The notes below the pieces were generated by a model. The model saw only the letters and a program-made list of their open reading frames with translations. It ran no database searches and had not been told where the DNA came from. From Pantoea allii (lineage in GTDB: Bacteria > Pseudomonadota > Gammaproteobacteria > Enterobacterales > Enterobacteriaceae), in assembly GCF_002307475.1 (NCBI RefSeq), contig NZ_NTMH01000011.1:62001-126000 (forward strand): a stretch of DNA of 64,000 bases. The letters run 5' to 3'. Positions 60,138 to 64,000 of the stretch are shown piece after piece (positions within the stretch are counted from its first letter, which is position 1; every line of letters begins with the position of its first letter). Position numbers and translations under genes: made by a program.

Positions 60138-61415
60138 ATGAATTATGTGGAAAATTACTACACTGCGACAAGGAATCCACATGCGCCCTGGCCGGTATTG
60201 CAGGAGAGCGTTCAGTGTGACGTTTGCATCATTGGCGCGGGGTTTACCGGATTATCCGCCGGGCTGTTTTTAACCGAGGCCGGCTACGATGTGGTCCTGC
60301 TTGAAGCGTCACGGGTCGGCTTTGGTGCCAGCGGCCGTAACGGCGGCCAGGCGGTCAACTCTTACAGCCGTGATGTGGATGTGATTGAGCAACGTTACGG
60401 CAACGATACCGCGAAAATGCTGGGCAGCATGATGTTTGAAGGCGGTGATATCATCCGTGACCGCATCGATCGTTACGCGATTGCCTGCGACTATCGGCCT
60501 GGCGGGATTTTTGCTGCCTTTAATGCCCGTCAGATGGCGCACCTGGCAAAACAAAAAGCAGCATGGGCGCGCTATGGTAATCATGAGCTTGAACTGCTGG
60601 ATGAACGTGGGATTCGGCGCGAAGTGGCAAGTGAACGCTATGTCGGCGGTTTGCTCGATAAACGTGGGGCACATTTGCATCCCCTCAACCTGGCACTGGG
60701 CGAAGCCGAAGCGATTCGCCGTCACGGCGGGCGCATTTATGAGCAGTCCGCCGCGTTAAGCGTCAACTATGGCTCACCTAATCGGGTGAAAACCGCTCAG
60801 GGGGAAGTCAGCGCCACCTTCCTGGTTTTTGCGGGTAATGCCTATTTACCTTCCGAACTGGAGCCGCGCCTGAGCCGAAAAAGTATGCCCTGCGGCTCGC
60901 AGATTATTGCCACCGAACCGCTGTCCCGCGATCAGGCCCTGGCGCTGTTACCCAATAATTATTCGGTAGAGGACTGTAATTATCTGCTGGATTATTTTCG
61001 CCTGAGCGCTGACAACCGCCTGCTCTACGGCGGCGGGGTGATTTACGGCGCGCGGGAACCCGCCGACGTAGAGAAAATAATCCGCCCTAAGATGCTGCGC
61101 ACCTTTCCGCAGTTACATAACGTGAAACTCGATTTCGCCTGGAGCGGCAATTTTCTGCTGACGATGTCACGTATGCCGCAGTTTGGTCGGCTGGAAAACA
61201 ATGTCTATTTTATGCAGGGCGACAGCGGTCATGGCGTCACCGCAACGCATCTCTCCGGCAAACTGATCAGCGAAGTGCTGCGCGGTGATGCGGAACGCTT
61301 TGACGCTTTCGCCAGACTGCCTCATCTGCCCTTCCCTGGCGGACGGCGGTTTAAAGTGCCGCTGACGGCAATGGGCGCAGCCTGGTATGCGCTGCGCGAC
61401 AGGCTCGGCGTCTGA
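60138..61415 (+). CDS. puuB: Gamma-glutamylputrescine oxidase
   Basis: FAD enzyme of 425 residues (426 in E. coli) that oxidises gamma-glutamylputrescine to the aldehyde with hydrogen peroxide and ammonia. FAD motif GAGFTGLS at about 33-40, GASGRNGGQAVN near 63-74 and GDSGHGVTATHLSGKL near the end are PuuB landmarks. It follows puuR by 27 bp. In E. coli puuC comes between puuR and puuB and puuE follows; both are absent here. Confidence 0.95.
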   Translation: MNYVENYYTATRNPHAPWPVLQESVQCDVCIIGAGFTGLSAGLFLTEAGYDVVLLEASRVGFGASGRNGGQAVNSYSRDVDVIEQRYGNDTAKMLGSMMFEGGDIIRDRIDRYAIACDYRPGGIFAAFNARQMAHLAKQKAAWARYGNHELELLDERGIRREVASERYVGGLLDKRGAHLHPLNLALGEAEAIRRHGGRIYEQSAALSVNYGSPNRVKTAQGEVSATFLVFAGNAYLPSELEPRLSRKSMPCGSQIIATEPLSRDQALALLPNNYSVEDCNYLLDYFRLSADNRLLYGGGVIYGAREPADVEKIIRPKMLRTFPQLHNVKLDFAWSGNFLLTMSRMPQFGRLENNVYFMQGDSGHGVTATHLSGKLISEVLRGDAERFDAFARLPHLPFPGGRRFKVPLTAMGAAWYALRDRLGV

Positions 61416-61459
61416 CAGCCGGTTCATACATTCATTGCCCGGCGAGGGGAAAACCGGGC

Positions 61460-62287
61460 TTATTCCAGAGGCATTTTTTGCGGGTCATCGTAGCGGTACT
61501 CAAAACCCAGCTCGTGACAAATCCGCGAACCGTCTATTAGCTTACCGCTGTCGTCACCGGCTTCAGGCGCAAAGGTCGGTGGCGTCATGCCCAACTGGCG
61601 TGAGACGCCGGGGTAGAACTGCGCACGAGACGGATGTTTCAGAGAGCACAGGTTGAACGTGCGCCCGCCTTTAGGCGTTTGTAACAGCAACAGGATGGCC
61701 TCAACCACATCATCAAGGTGAACCAAATTGACACCATGTGAACCGTTGGGCAGCGCCAGCTTACCGGCCAGGAAACGTCCCGGATGACGCTTTGGCCCCA
61801 CCAGCCCTGCCAGACGCAGAATATCCACGCTGGTGCCAGGTAAATCATGCAGCCAGTTTTCCAGTTCCACCAGCGTTTTGCCCGCCGTGGTTTCCGGTTG
61901 CAAGGCGCTTTTTTCGGTTTTGATGCCTGAGCTGCCGCCATAGACGGATGTCGAGCTGGTAAAGATAATACGCGGTACGTTACGGGCCAGCGCCGTGTCT
62001 ACCACGTTTTGCACCGCCTGTACGTAAGCGTCCCCGCCCTCTGCCGTGCGGCTGGCGGGCAAGGTGACGACCAGCGCGTCAACGTCGAACAGCACGTCCA
62101 GATCTTCCGCATCGCAGATAAGGTCGGGCGTCAGTTCCAGTTGAAACGCGTCGATACCGCAGCGACGGGCCGCCTCAACGCCATCCGGCGTGGTTTTACT
62201 GCCGGTGACCTGCCAGCCTCTGGCGGTTAACGCCGTAGCTAACGGCATGCCCAGCCAGCCCAGTCCTACTATTGCGACCTTTTTCAT
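61460..62287 (-). CDS. yeeZ: NAD-dependent epimerase/dehydratase family protein YeeZ
   Basis: 275 residues (274 in E. coli). The Rossmann motif VAIVGLGWLGMPLA is at 4-17; FTSSTSVYGGSSG is the SDR active-site region, LRLAGLVGPKRHPGRFLAGK and NLVHLDDVVEAI are extended-SDR landmarks. Substrate unknown. The ATG at 62287 follows AGGAGACAAA. As in E. coli it is adjacent and divergent to the his operon. A weak hairpin (GCCCGG/CCGGGC, 61437-61459) abuts its stop. Confidence 0.94.
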   Translation of the reverse strand: MKKVAIVGLGWLGMPLATALTARGWQVTGSKTTPDGVEAARRCGIDAFQLELTPDLICDAEDLDVLFDVDALVVTLPASRTAEGGDAYVQAVQNVVDTALARNVPRIIFTSSTSVYGGSSGIKTEKSALQPETTAGKTLVELENWLHDLPGTSVDILRLAGLVGPKRHPGRFLAGKLALPNGSHGVNLVHLDDVVEAILLLLQTPKGGRTFNLCSLKHPSRAQFYPGVSRQLGMTPPTFAPEAGDDSGKLIDGSRICHELGFEYRYDDPQKMPLE

Positions 62288-62395
62288 TTTGTCTCCTGCT
62301 GCAGACTTCAAGATGTTCTCATCTTAAGCCTCCGCTGAGTTGCAAACCAGTTCAAAGTGTTTCGGCGCTTTGCGAATAACAACATTAAAAAAGAG

Positions 62396-62424
62396 TTGCC
62401 AATTTCAACTATCTTCGTTAGGTT
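62396..62424 (+). promoter_or_regulatory. Sigma-70 promoter of the his operon
   Basis: TTGCCA (62396-62401), 17-bp spacer, TAGGTT (62419-62424). The -10 TAGGTTAA sequence is the same as that known for E. coli and Salmonella hisp1. Leader transcript would begin near 62431, 35 bases before hisL. Confidence 0.78.
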
Positions 62425-62465
62425 AATTCCACACAAATGAATAACTTTTCATTATCGAGAATTTT

Positions 62466-62513
62466 ATGACACGCGTTCAGTTCAACCATCATCACCACCA
62501 TCACCCTGACTAG
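62466..62513 (+). CDS. hisL: his operon leader peptide
   Basis: 15-residue peptide MTRVQFNHHHHHHPD with six consecutive histidine codons. Ribosome stalling at these codons when charged tRNA-His is scarce prevents the attenuator from forming. The E. coli peptide (MTRVQFK, seven His, PD) has one more histidine, and lysine where this one has asparagine. Confidence 0.97.
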   Translation: MTRVQFNHHHHHHPD

Positions 62514-62573
62514 TCTTTCAGGCGATGTGTGCTGGAAGACGTCTAGGATCTTCCAGTGGTGCGAACGCAAGAG

Positions 62574-62607
62574 AACCCCCGGAAGATCGTCTTCCGGGGG
62601 TTTTTTT
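62574..62607 (+). terminator. his attenuator terminator
   Basis: AACCCCCGGAAGA-TCG-TCTTCCGGGGGTT followed by seven T residues, 60 bp after the hisL stop. Upstream TCTTCCAG segments (about 62549) can pair alternatively with GGAAGAC-type segments (about 62534), as required for attenuation. Confidence 0.95.
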
Positions 62608-62661
62608 ATGGGCTGACGCAAATCAATCATTCAGGACAGGTCAATCAAGGGGACAGGAACG

Positions 62662-63561
62662 ATGTTAGACAATAGCCGTTTACGCATAGCTATGCAGAAA
62701 TCAGGTCGATTAAGCGATGATTCACGCGAGCTGCTGGCACGCTGTGGTATCAAAATTAATCTTCAGCAACAGCGTCTGATCGCCTTTGCGGAAAATATGC
62801 CTATTGATATCCTGCGGGTGCGCGATGACGATATTCCGGGACTGGTAATGGACGGCGTAGTGGATCTGGGCATTATCGGCGAGAACGTGCTGGAAGAAGA
62901 GATGCTGAACCGCCGCGCGCAGGGCGAAGACCCGCGTTATTTCACGCTGCGTCGTCTGGATTTTGGCGGTTGCCGCCTGTCACTGGCCATGCCGGTTGAC
63001 GACGCGTACAGCGGCCCGCAGGGCCTGAACAATGCCCGTATCGCCACCTCCTATCCTCACCTGTTAAAACAGTATCTCGACAAGCAAGGCGTCAACTTTA
63101 AATCCTGTTTATTAAACGGCTCGGTAGAAGTGGCACCGCGTGCCGGTCTGGCCGACGCGATCTGCGACCTGGTCTCCACCGGCGCGACGCTGGAAGCGAA
63201 CGGCCTGCGCGAAGTAGAAGTCATTTATCGCTCAAAAGCCGTGCTGATTCAGCGCGACGGCGAGATGCCAGCCGCCAAGCAGGAGCTGATCGATAAAATG
63301 ATGACCCGCATTCAGGGCGTGATCAAAGCGCGTGAATCGAAATACATCATGTTACACGCGCCAAGCGAGCGTCTGGAAGACGTGATCAGCCTGTTGCCGG
63401 GTGCCGAACGCCCGACTGTCCTGCCGCTGGCGGGCGATGTCAGCCGCGTGGCGATGCACATGGTGAGCAGCGAGACGCTGTTCTGGGAAACCATGGAAAA
63501 ACTCAAAGCGCTGGGTGCCAGTTCTATTCTGGTGTTGCCAATCGAAAAAATGCTGGAGTAA
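62662..63561 (+). CDS. hisG: ATP phosphoribosyltransferase
   Basis: First enzyme of histidine synthesis, joining ATP and PRPP; feedback-inhibited by histidine. 299 residues, the same as E. coli (long form). [48 protein letters not shown] and [14 protein letters not shown] (PRPP-binding) are present, and the regulatory C-terminal domain ends [17 protein letters not shown]. It lies 54 bp after the attenuator and 3 bp before hisD. Confidence 0.97.
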   Translation: MLDNSRLRIAMQKSGRLSDDSRELLARCGIKINLQQQRLIAFAENMPIDILRVRDDDIPGLVMDGVVDLGIIGENVLEEEMLNRRAQGEDPRYFTLRRLDFGGCRLSLAMPVDDAYSGPQGLNNARIATSYPHLLKQYLDKQGVNFKSCLLNGSVEVAPRAGLADAICDLVSTGATLEANGLREVEVIYRSKAVLIQRDGEMPAAKQELIDKMMTRIQGVIKARESKYIMLHAPSERLEDVISLLPGAERPTVLPLAGDVSRVAMHMVSSETLFWETMEKLKALGASSILVLPIEKMLE

Positions 63562-63564
63562 GCG

Positions 63565-64000
63565 ATGAGCAAAATCATGACGCCCGTGAATTGGCAAGCG
63601 TGCAGCCGCGAGGAGCAACAGGCGCTGCTGGCGCGCCCCGCACTCTCCTCATCTGACAGCATCAGTCAGATTGTGCGCGATGTGTTGGTCAGGGTGAAAG
63701 ACGAGGGTGACGCGGCATTACGTGAATTCAGCGCGCGCTTTGACAAGGTCGACGTAAAAACGCTGCGCGTCACACCGCAGCAGATTCAGGCCGCCAGCGA
63801 TCGCCTTGGTGACGAACTGAAGCAGGCGATGGCAGTAGCCATTGGCAATATTGAAACCTTTCACCGGGCGCAGATCTTACCGCCGGTGGATGTGGAAACG
63901 CAGCCCGGCGTGCGCTGTCAGCAAATGACGCGCCCGGTACAATCCGTCGGTTTGTATATTCCTGGCGGTTCTGCCCCGCTATTCTCTACCGTGTTGATGT
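63565..64000 (+). CDS. hisD: Histidinol dehydrogenase, N-terminal part (cut by window edge)
   Basis: Catalyses the last two oxidations in histidine synthesis. Only the first 145 codons are present: [56 protein letters not shown] and [18 protein letters not shown], all matching E. coli HisD. ATG at 63565 lies three bases past the hisG stop. Confidence 0.97.
   Translation, partial: MSKIMTPVNWQACSREEQQALLARPALSSSDSISQIVRDVLVRVKDEGDAALREFSARFDKVDVKTLRVTPQQIQAASDRLGDELKQAMAVAIGNIETFHRAQILPPVDVETQPGVRCQQMTRPVQSVGLYIPGGSAPLFSTVLM

Noticed and set aside
1..64000. CRISPR array, rRNA genes, insertion sequence with transposase
   Set aside because: No regularly spaced repeats, no rRNA sequence and no transposase frame seen anywhere in the window.

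Overview
The window is chromosomal DNA from an enterobacterium, most likely an Erwinia/Pantoea-like member of the Enterobacterales. Evidence for this is the cbl-nac pair, three identical tRNA-Asn genes, tmaR(yeeX)-yeeA-dacD-sbcB, the puu cluster, yeeZ, and the his operon with its histidine-rich leader and attenuator. The Erwiniaceae placement is an inference from gene order and protein similarity, not from a search.

Region 1 (1-15.4 kb, all on the minus strand) is a nitrogen-scavenging block. From 13.6 kb down to 0.5 kb it runs: aldehyde dehydrogenase, HAD hydrolase, PuuB-like flavin oxidase, a Tat-exported peptide-type binding protein, two DppB/DppC-type permeases, a double ABC ATPase, a second flavin oxidase, a double-domain GNAT acetyltransferase, a 2-hydroxyacid dehydrogenase, an M20D amidohydrolase, and then a GABA-type aminotransferase cut by the window edge. 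Many neighbours overlap or nearly touch. A sigma-54 -24/-12 promoter with an NtrC-like site about 130 bp upstream precedes the first gene. gabD lies just upstream of this block. Substrate and pathway are unknown; an amine, N-acyl amine or peptide-like compound degraded through an aldehyde and GABA is the best guess.

Region 2 (15.5-22 kb) holds cbl and nac; nac has its own strong sigma-54 promoter and NtrC-like site. Next come an ERIC-like palindrome with a nearby direct repeat, and a ribose/galactose/inositol-type ABC sugar importer.

Region 3 (22.3-41 kb) is organised around three identical tRNA-Asn genes, each with a good sigma-70 promoter and each followed by accessory DNA. After copy 1 come divergent Ner-like and XRE regulators around a palindromic operator, and a secreted-type serine protease fused to a DRGH nuclease. 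After copy 2 is a 5-kb island with a dead P4-type integrase, a truncated alcohol dehydrogenase and a four-gene siderophore importer. The original tRNA terminator has been displaced to the far end of this island, next to a degenerate copy of the tRNA 3' end. After the island come a small lipoprotein, an Lrp regulator with a LysE exporter, a TetR/FAD-oxidase/glycosyltransferase-8 cassette and a Gfo/Idh/MocA dehydrogenase. After copy 3 are a SymE-like toxin, decayed DNA, and an orphan type VI cassette of two Hcp proteins and a putative membrane-acting effector.

Region 4 (41-64 kb) is mostly core: an LLM flavin oxidoreductase, a PanE-family reductase, an orphan LacI repressor, tmaR, yeeA, dacD, sbcB, the four-carbon acid sugar (L-threonate/erythronate) operon ygbI-ltnD-otnK-otnC-otnI-ygbN, the putrescine locus puuP-puuA/puuD-puuR-puuB, yeeZ, and hisL-hisG-hisD. 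puuC and puuE are missing from the puu locus. Their steps could be supplied by the aldehyde dehydrogenase, the aminotransferase and gabD in region 1, so the two ends of the window may form one putrescine-to-succinate route.
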